From Candidatus Thermoflexus tengchongensis (lineage in GTDB: Bacteria; Chloroflexota; Anaerolineae; Thermoflexales; Thermoflexaceae), in assembly GCA_016842085.1 (NCBI GenBank), contig JAEVEX010000055.1:1-41214 (forward strand): DNA of 41,214 nt, read 5' to 3'. Position numbers and translations under genes: made by a program. The notes beneath the pieces were generated by a model that saw nothing but the letters and a program-made list of their open reading frames with translations, was not told the origin of the DNA and ran no database searches. Positions 1-8,548 of this stretch are shown here, piece by piece. Position 1 is the first letter of the stretch. Each line of letters opens with the position of its first letter.

Positions 1-1012
1 GAGCGGGCTGCGGTCGTGGAAGTCGGGGCCTGGCCAGGGCCGGATCCCAGGGCCGCCCGGTGCGCACGATGGCGTTGAGGATCACTACCAGACGTCGCAT
101 CACGGCCACCAGCGCCACGTGTCCCGCCTTCCCCGCCGCCCGCAGCCGTTGATAGAACTCCCGCAGGGGATCCGCCCAGCGCACGGCCGCCATCGCGCTC
201 AGGAACAGATAACGCCGCACTCGCTGCCGTCCTTCCCGCACCCGCCGTCGCCCGCTCCGTTGCCCGCTGTCGTGGGCCATCGGGGCCGTTCCCGTCCGGG
301 CGGCCCCCTCCTCCCGGGTCAGGGTGCCCAGCTCGGGCAGCCAGACCTGCAAGGTCAGGCGGGTGAGGCGCCCCACCCCCGGGACGCTCTCCAGCAGCTG
401 CCCCACCTGGGCCACCCGGGGGTCGGCCTGCTCCCAGCGGGCGGCGGCTTCTTCCAGGGCCTGGTCGATCCGAGCTTGTTCGGCCTCCAGAGCGTCCAGG
501 AGGCGCTGGAGGCTCTCCCGGATGCCGGGGTGGGTGGCGCGGGCGAGGCGCTGGCGTTCCCGTTGAATCCTTTCCACGATCTGCTCCCGGCGCTTGAGCC
601 AGGCTTGCACCTCTTCCTGGTGGGGGGAGGGGGGAGGGGTGGTGGTCTCATCCAGGAGGGCATAGAGGGCGATGACCTCGGCATCGAGGCCATCGGTTGG
701 AGTGCGGTGCCTGGGCACCGCACTCCAACCCAGGGTCTCCCGAAGGCGACGGATCCGTTTGGGGTTGGCCAGGCGAACGGGGAGACCCTGGGCCCGGAGG
801 GCCTGGAGGACGGGGGCTTCCCAGCCGCCGGTGGCTTCCACGGCGGCGCGGGCGATCGGATACGTGGCCCGGAGGGTCTCCAGCCAGCGGGCGAGGTCGG
901 CGGGGCGGGGGCGGACGGTGCCCTGGGCCACCCGCTGGCGGGTGAGGGGATCCAGGAGGACCCAATGGCAGATCTTCTGCGCCACATCGATACCCAGGAG
1001 ATCAGCGCGCAT
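1..1012 (-). CDS. IS110-family transposase (3' end outside window)
   Basis: The minus-strand frame stays open from an ATG at 1012 to the window edge (337 codons seen, no stop). GGAGGT lies 5 nt before the ATG. The N-terminal half has the RuvC-like DEDD layout of IS110 transposases: D9 (LGIDVAQ), E59 (AAVEATG), D107 and D110 (TDGLDAEV). A helical middle follows, then a Transposase_20-like region around SVPGVGRLT and the C-terminal part GHVALVAVMRRL. IS110 enzymes move elements through site-specific, RNA-guided recombination in the cases studied. Oddity: codons 95-106 are exactly a 36-bp palindrome (695-730) and lengthen the stretch before the third Asp compared with usual family members. The C-terminal catalytic Ser and the element ends cannot be judged here. 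Confidence 0.85.
   Translation of the reverse strand, partial: MRADLLGIDVAQKICHWVLLDPLTRQRVAQGTVRPRPADLARWLETLRATYPIARAAVEATGGWEAPVLQALRAQGLPVRLANPKRIRRLRETLGWSAVPRHRTPTDGLDAEVIALYALLDETTTPPPSPHQEEVQAWLKRREQIVERIQRERQRLARATHPGIRESLQRLLDALEAEQARIDQALEEAAARWEQADPRVAQVGQLLESVPGVGRLTRLTLQVWLPELGTLTREEGAARTGTAPMAHDSGQRSGRRRVREGRQRVRRYLFLSAMAAVRWADPLREFYQRLRAAGKAGHVALVAVMRRLVVILNAIVRTGRPWDPALARPRLPRPQPA
695..730. repeat. 36-bp palindrome inside the transposase gene
   Basis: The arms 695-711 and 714-730 are perfect 17-bp inverted repeats (GGTTGGAGTGCGGTGCC and its complement) around a 2-nt centre. The element is 36 bp, so exactly 12 codons (residues 95-106), and keeps the transposase frame open. 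I did not notice a second copy in the window. It could be an inserted small palindromic element, or an intrinsic structure of this element. Confidence 0.85.
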
Positions 1013-1276
1013 CGCACACCTCCAGGATCGGGATGAGGGGAACCGGTCGCTTCCTCCTTGTCTTTCGGGCTCCGAAGGGACTCCCACAACCGAATCCGAA
1101 GTGGCCGGTTCCGGGATGGGTGGGCGACGCCCCAGCTCTCCGTCGGGTTTCGTCCCCGGGGGAAATCGGGCTGTCGCCCACCGGTTGATTATCATACAAG
1201 GGGGGGAAAGATCGGACGTGGCGGGGCTCCTCCTGAGGGATCCTGGGGCCACGCAGGACAATCTTCGGCACCTCCC

Positions 1277-1960
1277 TCAGGGGCCCGGGGCATCGCCCGA
1301 ACGGAGGGAACCCCGAAGCACCTGGGGCCCGGTGGGCTGAGGGCTCCCTCCTTCCGGTTCCAGGGTCACCCCAATGCGGACGTAGACCGGGAGGTTGAGG
1401 GGAACGGTTACCGTGTAAACCCCGTAGGGGCGGGGGTGGGTGCGGAATGTGCCGCCGCTGACCCGCCGCCCCGCGGCATCCACAAACCACACCTGATACA
1501 CCTGGCCTTCCGGGGGAACGACCAGCCCCTTGGTGACCATCAGACCCTGGCCGTCTTCCAGGATGAGATACCCTTCCGCTTCGGGGGCTGCCTCCGCGCC
1601 CTGCAACGGGATCACGCGCGGGGTGACCGAAGGTTGGGTGGCGAAGATCAACGGGGCCGCCAGGATCAACAGCAGGGTGGCGGCCACCAGCGCGGCACCC
1701 ATCCCCAGCCACCGCCAGCTTTCCCGTTGGGGCCGTCGCACCCGGGCCATCAGGCGGGCCTTGAGGCGAGGAGGCGGGGGCTGTAACGGGACCGTATAGG
1801 CCAGAGCGGTGGCCGCCTCCCGATATCGGGCCACCGCCTCATGGCAGGCCGGGCACCTCGCCACGTGGGCCGCGACGGCCGCCGCCTCTTCCGGCGGCAG
1901 CGCCCCCAGCGCGTAGGCGGTGAGCTCTTCCTCGAAAACTTCGTGCCGGGCGTTCATCAT
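1277..1960 (-). CDS. Anti-sigma factor, RskA-like, zinc-finger type
   Basis: A 227-residue protein with an N-terminal anti-sigma domain containing the HX3CX2C zinc motif (HVARCPACH, about residues 32-40). One membrane helix follows (MGAALVAATLLLILAAPLIF, about 85-105), then an extracytoplasmic beta-rich RskA-type domain (VYQVWFVDAAG near 155-165). It should hold the upstream sigma factor at the membrane until proteolysis or a signal releases it. It lies 105 nt downstream of the sigma gene. The start is one of two tandem ATGs (1960 or 1957), with AGGGG 9 nt before the first; the frame extends upstream to 2002 but without a better site. The family assignment is firm; the signal sensed is unknown. 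Confidence 0.88.
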   Translation of the reverse strand: MMNARHEVFEEELTAYALGALPPEEAAAVAAHVARCPACHEAVARYREAATALAYTVPLQPPPPRLKARLMARVRRPQRESWRWLGMGAALVAATLLLILAAPLIFATQPSVTPRVIPLQGAEAAPEAEGYLILEDGQGLMVTKGLVVPPEGQVYQVWFVDAAGRRVSGGTFRTHPRPYGVYTVTVPLNLPVYVRIGVTLEPEGGSPQPTGPQVLRGSLRSGDAPGP

Positions 1961-2065
1961 CCGTAAATCCCCTGTGAAATCATACGCAGGCCGCTTCGCC
2001 ATGGATCATCCATCGATTCCTCCAGCGCCTTTTGAACCCAGACGATGGAACGGCGCAGCTCCCGT

Positions 2066-2647
2066 TCAGGAAAGCAGACCGCGTTCGGCCAGCCAGTCGC
2101 GGAGTTTCCGGAGCGCCAGATGCAGGCGGCTTTTCACGGTGCCCAGCGGCTCCCCCAGATACTCCGCGATCTCCTGGTGCGACCACCCCCGAAAATAGGC
2201 CAGCTCCAGGACCTGGCGCTGGGCTTCCGGAAGGGTGTCCAGCGCCTCCCGGACAGCCCGGGTCAGCTCTTCTGCCTCCGCCAGGACTTCCACCGCGGGA
2301 TCCGCAGCTGCAGCCTCCATAGATTCGGGCTCGATCTCATGCGCCTGAGGCGGCCGGGCGCGACGCCGGCGCAGTTGATCGATGGCCCGGTTGCGAACCA
2401 TGGCGTAAAGCCAGGTGGTGAAACGGCTTCGCTCCGGCATGAAGGCGCCCGCGTGCTGCCAGATGCTCCAGAACACATCCAGGACCACCTCCTCCGCCGT
2501 CTCCGGGTCGCCCAGGATGCGAAGGGCGAGGGAGAACGCGCGGGCCCCATGCCGGTCATAGAGGGCAGCCAGCGCGTGCTCATCGCCCCCGGCGATCCGC
2601 GCTAAAAGAGCTGCATCATCCAGATCCGCGTAACCCGGTTCCCTCAC
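2066..2647 (-). CDS. ECF RNA polymerase sigma factor (SigK/RpoE type)
   Basis: A 193-residue two-domain sigma factor. Region 2 runs from about residue 10 to 85 (LYDRHGARAFSLALRIL, then FTTWLYAMVRNRAIDQLRR for -10 recognition and melting). Region 4 is near 130-185 (LPEAQRQVLELAYFRG and the HTH HQEIAEYLGEPLGTVKSRL). It directs RNA polymerase to stress or envelope promoters when released from the anti-sigma factor encoded just downstream. I chose the GTG at 2647 because it overlaps the stop of the upstream M24 peptidase gene as GTGA, a translational-coupling arrangement. An ATG at 2689 is in frame and would add 14 residues inside the peptidase gene. Confidence 0.92.
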   Translation of the reverse strand: MREPGYADLDDAALLARIAGGDEHALAALYDRHGARAFSLALRILGDPETAEEVVLDVFWSIWQHAGAFMPERSRFTTWLYAMVRNRAIDQLRRRRARPPQAHEIEPESMEAAAADPAVEVLAEAEELTRAVREALDTLPEAQRQVLELAYFRGWSHQEIAEYLGEPLGTVKSRLHLALRKLRDWLAERGLLS

Positions 2648-3840
2648 GGCCGGATCACCCAGAGTTCGGTCTGCGGATGGCTGATCCACTCCGCGCCTCG
2701 CGGTGTGACCAGCACATCCTCCTCCAGCCCGATGTAACCATACCCGGGCACCTTCACACCCAGCTCCAGCGTGAAGACGTTCCCGGCTTCCACCACCCCA
2801 TACGGCGTCTGCCCGTAGCGCTCCCAGCGGGGCCCCAGCACCGTCGAGCCATCATGGACGGTCCGCCCGATGTGATGCCCCAGGGCGTGCAGATACTCCG
2901 GATAACCCCACTGGGTGAGGGCGCGGCGCGCCGCGGCGTCCACCTCCCACCCCTGGACGCCCGGGCGCAGGGCCTGGAACCCGGCCAGGAGCGCCGCCCG
3001 GACGGCCTGGAAGGCCCGCTGGACCTCCGCGGGGGGCTCCGCTTCCTCCTCCCGCAACACATACCAGACCCGCTGCATATCCGAGCAGAATCCATCCTGC
3101 CGGATCCCCATATCCACGTGAACCAGCGTCCCCGGGGCCACCGAACGTTCCCCGGGCATCGCATGTCCGATCGGCGCATCCGGCCCGATGGCCACAATGG
3201 GACAGTAATCCGGATCCCATGCGGGCTCCACGCCCCGCGCGCGCATCCGCTCGTGGACGAAGGCCTGGATCTCCCGCTCGGAGCGACCGGGATGCAGGAA
3301 GGATCCGATCTCCGCGAACAGGGCTTCGGTCGTCTCCACCGCCCGGCGGATGGCCTCCACTTCCAGCGGGGTCTTACGGCCCCGGAGCGCCCCGATGAGA
3401 TCCTCGGCGGAGATCAGACGGCTCACGAACGGTGTGCCGCTCAGCATCCGATGGAGGAGACACCACATGCCGTGGGTCAGCCCATCGGCGGCGGGATCGT
3501 TTTCCGAATAGTTAATGGCGATCTCCCGCGGGTTCAGGCGCTGAAGCGTCTCCACCAGGGGCTCCCGGATGCTCTCATCATACCCGATCACCGGGTCCCA
3601 GACCCCCAGCGCCGCCACATTCTCCCGATCGAATCGCCCCACGATGGCGATCCGGTCTCCTTTCGCCGTGAGCAGGAACGCAGAGACCCAGGTCACGTTC
3701 AGGTCGAGGATCAGATCCAGCACCGGATCCCGTGTCTGCCCGGTCTCCCGGACGAACGTTAACCAGGCGTCCATCCCCTTCTCGTTCAGGATGCCGATCG
3801 CCTGTCGGACCTTCTCGCGGATGAGGGCCGGATTGGGCAT
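2644..3840 (-). CDS. M24-family Xaa-Pro-type metallopeptidase
   Basis: A 398-residue protein with an N-terminal creatinase-like domain (about 1-150) and a C-terminal pita-bread domain. Likely dinuclear-metal ligands are D243 and D254 (VDMGIRQDGFCSD), H322 (LGHHIG), E359 (FTLEL) and E373/E374 (GLEED). The family cleaves Xaa-Pro bonds or related substrates in the cytoplasm; the exact substrate is not visible. The start is ATG 3840, with AGGAGGT 7 nt upstream; the frame runs on to 3969, but that part looks untranslated. It is followed directly by the sigma factor gene through a GTGA overlap, so the three genes probably share a transcript. Confidence 0.9.
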   Translation of the reverse strand: MPNPALIREKVRQAIGILNEKGMDAWLTFVRETGQTRDPVLDLILDLNVTWVSAFLLTAKGDRIAIVGRFDRENVAALGVWDPVIGYDESIREPLVETLQRLNPREIAINYSENDPAADGLTHGMWCLLHRMLSGTPFVSRLISAEDLIGALRGRKTPLEVEAIRRAVETTEALFAEIGSFLHPGRSEREIQAFVHERMRARGVEPAWDPDYCPIVAIGPDAPIGHAMPGERSVAPGTLVHVDMGIRQDGFCSDMQRVWYVLREEEAEPPAEVQRAFQAVRAALLAGFQALRPGVQGWEVDAAARRALTQWGYPEYLHALGHHIGRTVHDGSTVLGPRWERYGQTPYGVVEAGNVFTLELGVKVPGYGYIGLEEDVLVTPRGAEWISHPQTELWVIRP

Positions 3841-3978
3841 TTGCAGACCTCCTCTCCTCCGGGGCTGAGAGAGATTCGCAGCATCGGTTTGCTTCGCTGT
3901 CTTCTCCGGGAAGAAGAGCGCTCCCCCTCCCCGTGCGGCGAGGCCGGGCGGGGAGGAGGGAAAAGGCAACCCATTGTA

Positions 3979-4827
3979 TTATGCGGAGCCCAGGAGGCGC
4001 TGGATCACCGCTTCCAGCTCCTCCTCCGAGTAGTAATAAATGACAAGGCGTCCGCCCCGACGGCCAGCGGAGAGCCGAACCTTGGTGCCGAGGGCCTGGC
4101 GCAGGCGGTTCTCGATCTCCACCAGGCCAGGAGGCCGGGGGAGGATCTTTCGTCCCTGGGTGCGCTGACCCTGCAGGCGACGGGCCAGTTCCTCTGTCGC
4201 GCGGACGCTCAACCCTTCCTCCAGGATCCGACGGAGAACCAGCTCCTGCTGGGCCGGATGGCTGAGCATCAGCAGCGCCCGTGCATGGCCTTCGGTGATG
4301 CGCCCTTCCATCAGATGGGCCTGGATCGAGGGGGGAAGCTGAAGCAGGCGCAGGGCGTTGGTGATCGTCGCCCGGCTCCGCCCCACCCGTCGGGCCACCT
4401 CCTCATGGGTCAGGCCGAAGGTCTCGATCAGGTAGCGATACGCCTGCGCCTCCTCGATGGGATTCAGATCGGCCCGCTGAAGGTTCTCCACCAGAGCCAG
4501 CTCCAGCATCTGCTGGGGAGCCACCTCCCGCACCACCACCGGAACAGTCGTCAGGCCCGCCCGTTGGGCCGCCCGCCACCGGCGCTCTCCCGCAATCAGC
4601 GTATATCGCGGAGGCTCCAGCTGGGTCTGGGTCACAATGAGCGGTTGCAGCAGCCCGTGCTCCCGGATGGATTGGGCCAGCTCCTCCAGCTCTGCCTCAT
4701 CGATCTGCCGGCGGGGCTGATGGGGATTGGGCTCGATGGCATCGATGGGGACCTCCAGGAGGCCCGCGGTCTCGCCCGCGGGAAGCAGGGCTTCCAGCCC
4801 CTTCCCGAGCCCGAATTTACGCGCCAT
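3979..4827 (-). CDS. parB: Chromosome-partitioning protein ParB
   Basis: A 282-residue ParB/Spo0J protein. It begins with KFGLGKGLEALLP, the N-terminal motif that stimulates ParA. The CTP-binding ParB/Srx fold includes GERRWRAA (80-87) and ENLQR (114-118). A helix-turn-helix for parS binding lies at about 138-160 (THEEVARRVGRSRATITN), and the C-terminal dimerisation domain ends near 282. The start is ATG 4827 (AAGGAGGTGCCC upstream), overlapping the end of parA by 11 bp. It acts with ParA on origin-proximal parS sites; I found no clear parS in this window. The next gene, the M24 peptidase, begins 138 bp downstream. Confidence 0.97.
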   Translation of the reverse strand: MARKFGLGKGLEALLPAGETAGLLEVPIDAIEPNPHQPRRQIDEAELEELAQSIREHGLLQPLIVTQTQLEPPRYTLIAGERRWRAAQRAGLTTVPVVVREVAPQQMLELALVENLQRADLNPIEEAQAYRYLIETFGLTHEEVARRVGRSRATITNALRLLQLPPSIQAHLMEGRITEGHARALLMLSHPAQQELVLRRILEEGLSVRATEELARRLQGQRTQGRKILPRPPGLVEIENRLRQALGTKVRLSAGRRGGRLVIYYYSEEELEAVIQRLLGSA

Positions 4828-5617
4828 GGGCACCTCCTTCCCGAATGGGAACCGGGAGTCCATCGCCCCGCATCAGCTCATGGGCGAGGGCGGTATAGGC
4901 GATGGCCCCTGGAGAATGAGGAGCGTAGACGATGATGGGCAGGCCATAACTCGGGGCTTCCGCCAGGCGAACGCTCCGGGGGATGACCGTCTGGAACACC
5001 CGGCCGGGGAAATGCTGACGAACTTCTTCAACCACCTGCTGGGCGAGACGGGAGCGGGCGTCGAACATCGTGAGCAGGAAGCCCCGCACATGCAGCCGCG
5101 GGTTGAACCCCTGGCGCACCCGCGTCATCGTTTGAAGGAGCCGGGAGAGGCCCTCCAGGGCCAGATATTCACACTGCACCGGCACGATCAGCGCATCCGC
5201 GGCAACCATGGCATTCAGGGTCAGCAAACCCAGGCTGGGTGGGCAGTCGATCAGGATGTAATCATAAGCGCCACGAACGCCTTCCAGGGCCTCACGGAGG
5301 CGGAATTCCCGTCGGGGGATCTGCACCAGCTCCACCTCAGCCCCAGCCAGGTCCGCGCTTGCAGGGGCCAGCTGGAGGTTCGCCCATCGGGTGGGATAAA
5401 CCCGTTCCGCAATGGGCAGGCCATCGATCAGCGCCTCGTAGACTGAACCCTTCAGGCTCTTCCGATCGATCCCCAGACTGGCCGTCGCATTGGCCTGGGG
5501 ATCCAGATCGACGAGCAGCACCGAACGCCCGGCCGTCGCCAGGCAGGCGGCCAGGTTCACCGCAGAGGTGGTCTTCCCGACTCCTCCCTTCTGGTTCGCA
5601 AAGGCGTAAACCGGCAT
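4817..5617 (-). CDS. parA: Chromosome-partitioning ATPase ParA (Soj)
   Basis: A 266-residue MinD/ParA-type ATPase. The deviant Walker A motif QKGGVGKTT is at residues 9-17 with the signature first lysine. VDLDPQANAT is at about 36-45 and the Walker B region ILIDCPPSLG near 121. No N-terminal HTH is present, as expected of chromosomal Soj rather than plasmid ParA types with a regulator domain. ATP-dependent dimers bind DNA and are released by ParB, driving origin segregation. It is followed by parB with an 11-bp overlap. It lies 116 bp downstream of the PfkB gene rather than next to rsmG as in many bacteria. Confidence 0.97.
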   Translation of the reverse strand: MPVYAFANQKGGVGKTTSAVNLAACLATAGRSVLLVDLDPQANATASLGIDRKSLKGSVYEALIDGLPIAERVYPTRWANLQLAPASADLAGAEVELVQIPRREFRLREALEGVRGAYDYILIDCPPSLGLLTLNAMVAADALIVPVQCEYLALEGLSRLLQTMTRVRQGFNPRLHVRGFLLTMFDARSRLAQQVVEEVRQHFPGRVFQTVIPRSVRLAEAPSYGLPIIVYAPHSPGAIAYTALAHELMRGDGLPVPIREGGAHGA

Positions 5618-5733
5618 TTTCCGCTCCAGCCATGTTCGCCGCTTGCCTCATGGCTTACGCCGTTCGGCTCCCATCCGGATGGCGGGATATCCCCTCCTCT
5701 CCTCCGAACCACGGAAGGAGGAGAGAAAATATT

Positions 5734-6582
5734 TCACTCGAAGGGAAGCGCCCTCAGTTCCAGACGGATGGCCTCGATCTCTTCCGGGCGGGGAGTTCCT
5801 TCCAGGCCCGGACGGGTGACCGAGAGCGCGGCCACCCGGGCCGCATAACGGGCTGCCGTTAGAGGATCCCGGGTTTCCCACAACCGGATGAAAAAGGCGG
5901 CCGCAAACACATCGCCCGCTCCGGTCGGATCGACCTCTTCCACCGGATAGGCTGGAATGGAATAAGGAATCCCATCCCGGAACAGCGTGGCCCCGCGGGC
6001 GGCCTGGGTGACCACCAGGATGGACGTCCGATGGGCCCAGCGGCGGGCGAGGGCCCAATCTCCCTGGATGTCTTCCTCGCTGAAGACCACCGCATCCGCA
6101 TAGGGAAGGAACCGCTCGGCCTCCGCCCAGGGCTGGGGGTATACGTGACCCTCTGGATCCCAGGCCCGCATCCAGCCCTGAGGGGTGATCCCCCGGAGTG
6201 CGCCCTCAAACAGAAACAGCAGGGAAGGATCCACCTCCCCGGCCACAGGAGCCAGATGAACCACGCGGGGCTGACGCCATTCGAGAGGCACCGCTGCCGG
6301 GAGCAGCCGTTCCGCCACCCCATGAAGGCGCTGCCGCCGGCCCTGGGGGGTGTAAAGATTTTCGAACTCCGTGGTCCGCTCCGCCGGCAGGTTCATCACC
6401 ATCGCTCCATCCAGGGCCAGCCGGGGATCCCAATCCGGCCCGGTGCTGGTCAGGACCCCCACCCGCCATCCATGGGCCAGCGCCGTCCGACCGGCATACG
6501 CCGCTGTCCCCCCAAACATCGGCCCGAACGGCGTTCGATCCCGACAGACGTGCCCGATGATCAGATAATCCACTGAAGACAT
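5734..6582 (-). CDS. PfkB-family sugar/nucleoside kinase
   Basis: A 282-residue ribokinase-fold protein. It starts VDYLIIGHVCRDR, has the early glycine pair GGTAAYAG that contacts substrate in this family, and ends with the anion-hole/catalytic motif DPTGAGDVFAAAF. The catalytic base is the Asp of GAGD. Substrate cannot be told from sequence. The start is ATG 6582, with GGAG 8 nt upstream; the frame continues to 6648 and would overlap jag. It sits between jag and parA, where many genomes have mnmE and rsmG. This is one of two PfkB paralogues in the window; the other is at 12398-13438. Confidence 0.88.
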   Translation of the reverse strand: MSSVDYLIIGHVCRDRTPFGPMFGGTAAYAGRTALAHGWRVGVLTSTGPDWDPRLALDGAMVMNLPAERTTEFENLYTPQGRRQRLHGVAERLLPAAVPLEWRQPRVVHLAPVAGEVDPSLLFLFEGALRGITPQGWMRAWDPEGHVYPQPWAEAERFLPYADAVVFSEEDIQGDWALARRWAHRTSILVVTQAARGATLFRDGIPYSIPAYPVEEVDPTGAGDVFAAAFFIRLWETRDPLTAARYAARVAALSVTRPGLEGTPRPEEIEAIRLELRALPFE

Positions 6583-6640
6583 TAGCCACTCCGATCCGCG
6601 GGAATCCTGGGGCGGAGGGCTCAACCGCAGCCCCCGCGAA

Positions 6641-7336
6641 TTACGCATTCCCCTCTGAGGTCCAGCGCATCGCGATCACCACCCGTCGTTCCTCTCCCTC
6701 GCCGATGCTGTAGGTGGTTACTTTCGGATGATCTTTCAGGGCCATATGGATCACCCGCCGCTCGGCGGCCGGCATGGGCTCCAGCTCCACCGGACGACCG
6801 GTGGCCATCACCTGTTCCGCTTTCTTAAGGGCCAGACGACGCAATGCCTCCGCGCGCCTGGCCCGATAGCCATTGATATCCACCACCAGGGGAACGAAAA
6901 CGCCCAGGCGCCGGGCGACGATCGCCCGCGCCAGGGTCTGGAAGGCATACAGGGTGCGGCCGTGATGGCCGATCAGGCGGCCCGCCGTTGGTCCTTCAAT
7001 GCGCACCGCCCAGATGGAATAATCCCCCCGCTCCTCCGGTCCCTCAACCGTTTCCCGGGCGATGGAGAGCGTCGCCTGGATCCCCAGGGAAGCGAGGAGG
7101 CCGCTGACTGTCTGGGCCACCACCTCCTCGATCTGCTCCGGCGTCGGGCCTGGAGGCGGCGCAGCGGGCTCCCGAACCACCAGACGAACCCGCGCCTCCC
7201 GGGCGCCGATGCCCAGAAAACCCGGGCTGCCAGGATCCAGCACCTCGATCTCCACCGCCTCACGGGGAACACCCAGCTGAGCCAGACCCGCCTGGATCGC
7301 CGCCTCAATTGTGGGTCCGTGAACCACCAGTTCCAT
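6641..7336 (-). CDS. jag: KH/R3H RNA-binding protein Jag (KhpB)
   Basis: About 231 residues. An N-terminal Jag_N domain (PGFLGIGARE) is followed by a Pro-rich linker, a KH domain (AGRLIGHHGRTLYAFQ) and a C-terminal R3H domain (PMPAAERRVIHMALKD). This is the SpoIIIJ-associated RNA-binding protein, encoded next to yidC in most bacteria and linked in some to cell-envelope and division control. The start is ATG 7336 or an in-frame GTG two codons earlier at 7342; both follow GCGAGGTGG, so the choice is uncertain. The gene lies 136 bp downstream of yidC. Confidence 0.94.
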   Translation of the reverse strand: MELVVHGPTIEAAIQAGLAQLGVPREAVEIEVLDPGSPGFLGIGAREARVRLVVREPAAPPPGPTPEQIEEVVAQTVSGLLASLGIQATLSIARETVEGPEERGDYSIWAVRIEGPTAGRLIGHHGRTLYAFQTLARAIVARRLGVFVPLVVDINGYRARRAEALRRLALKKAEQVMATGRPVELEPMPAAERRVIHMALKDHPKVTTYSIGEGEERRVVIAMRWTSEGNA

Positions 7337-7472
7337 ATCCACCTCGCCCGGATGATTCCTGCTCAGGTTTCTTCGCTCTCTGGATGACAGGGAAGAGCCG
7401 TGAAGCGTGGGGAGCTCGCCCCTCCCTCGACACTGGACCGCTCCAGGCGGCCCCTCCAGCCCGGCACCTCCC

Positions 7473-8354
7473 TCACCGGCTCCCCCGAGCCTTCCGGCGC
7501 GGTCGAGGGGACCCCACGGAAGGGGTGGAACCCGAGGAGGAGGACGGAGTGGCCGCCGCCATCCCCCTGCCTCGCGTGAAACGACGGGCCAGGAAGCCCC
7601 TCCAGTCCCGCGTGACGAGGGCGAACTGGACCACCGAGATCAGGTTCGTGACGATGAAGTAAATGCTCAACCCCACCGCCAGGTTGTAGCTGATCCACCC
7701 GAAGAAAAGGGGCATATACAGGTTCATCAGCTGGGTGGTCATGCGGGTCTGCGGATCCGTGCTCGGGGGCGTCATGATCTTTTGCGACCACCAGGTGGTG
7801 AGGATCACCAGCAGGGTCATGATCGGCAGGGGGATGAGGATCCCCCCCACCGGGATGAAAATCCGCTCCGGGCGCCCCAGATCCCAGAGCAGGAACTGGC
7901 TCTGGATGGGGAGCAAGGTGGCCAGGGCCGGGAAACCGTTGAAGCGATAGAGCAGCTTGGCCAGGTCAATGACGGCTATGGGGTTGAGGGCCAGGACGTG
8001 AATGATGGCCTGGTAAACCGCGATCAGGATAGGGAACTGGATCAGCAGGGGAAGACAGCCGCCGAGGGGGTTGACCCCCGCCTCCTTATAGAGCTTCATC
8101 TGCTCCTGGGCCAGCTTCTCCCGATCCTTGGCGTATTTCTTCTGGAGCTCCTGGAGCCGGGGCTGCAGCTCCTGCATCTTCTTCGCCGCCCGTTGCTGCT
8201 GGGCCATCAGCGGATAGAGCAACAACCGGATCAGCACCGTCAGCGCCACGATCGCCAGCACGAAATTCCGACCCAGAGCGGCATAGAGCACCAGGAGGAG
8301 ATTCACCAGCGGCTGGAAGAACAGCAGGTTCGTCACCAGCGTGATCGGATTCAT
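7473..8354 (-). CDS. yidC: YidC/Oxa1-type membrane protein insertase
   Basis: A 293-residue protein lacking the large periplasmic domain of proteobacterial YidC, thus the short Gram-positive/Oxa1 type. Hydrophobic segments include FVLAIVALTVLIRLLLYPLM (with the helix-embedded Arg typical of the hydrophilic groove), the coiled cytoplasmic hairpin rich in K/E/Q (about 55-95), CLPLLIQFPILIAVYQAI, then IPLPIMTLLVILTTWW and LAVGLSIYFIVTNLISVVQ. The tail is basic and Ser/Pro-rich. It inserts small membrane proteins alone or with SecYEG. The order rpmH-rnpA-yidD-X-yidC-jag fits; the X is the beta-propeller lipoprotein. Confidence 0.96.
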   Translation of the reverse strand: MNPITLVTNLLFFQPLVNLLLVLYAALGRNFVLAIVALTVLIRLLLYPLMAQQQRAAKKMQELQPRLQELQKKYAKDREKLAQEQMKLYKEAGVNPLGGCLPLLIQFPILIAVYQAIIHVLALNPIAVIDLAKLLYRFNGFPALATLLPIQSQFLLWDLGRPERIFIPVGGILIPLPIMTLLVILTTWWSQKIMTPPSTDPQTRMTTQLMNLYMPLFFGWISYNLAVGLSIYFIVTNLISVVQFALVTRDWRGFLARRFTRGRGMAAATPSSSSGSTPSVGSPRPRRKARGSR

Positions 8355-8548
8355 CGAACCTCCTTTGGTTCAACCGATACCTTTACCTTTTGGAGCTGCG
8401 GGAGACGCTTTCGGCGGCCTGCCCCATGCAATAAAGAAGAAACATTCACCGCTTAGCAGCGAACCCGAAGGCGTCTTATCCCGGCCCGAACGGCATTTCT
8501 CTATCCCTTCCTTGCGAGACAAAGCCACCTGGGGAAGCGGACCCCCGT

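Noticed and set aside
17-1036. Long plus-strand open frame of 305 codons across the left edge
   Set aside because: It is antisense to the IS110 transposase, and its Gly/Pro-rich product has no domain pattern.
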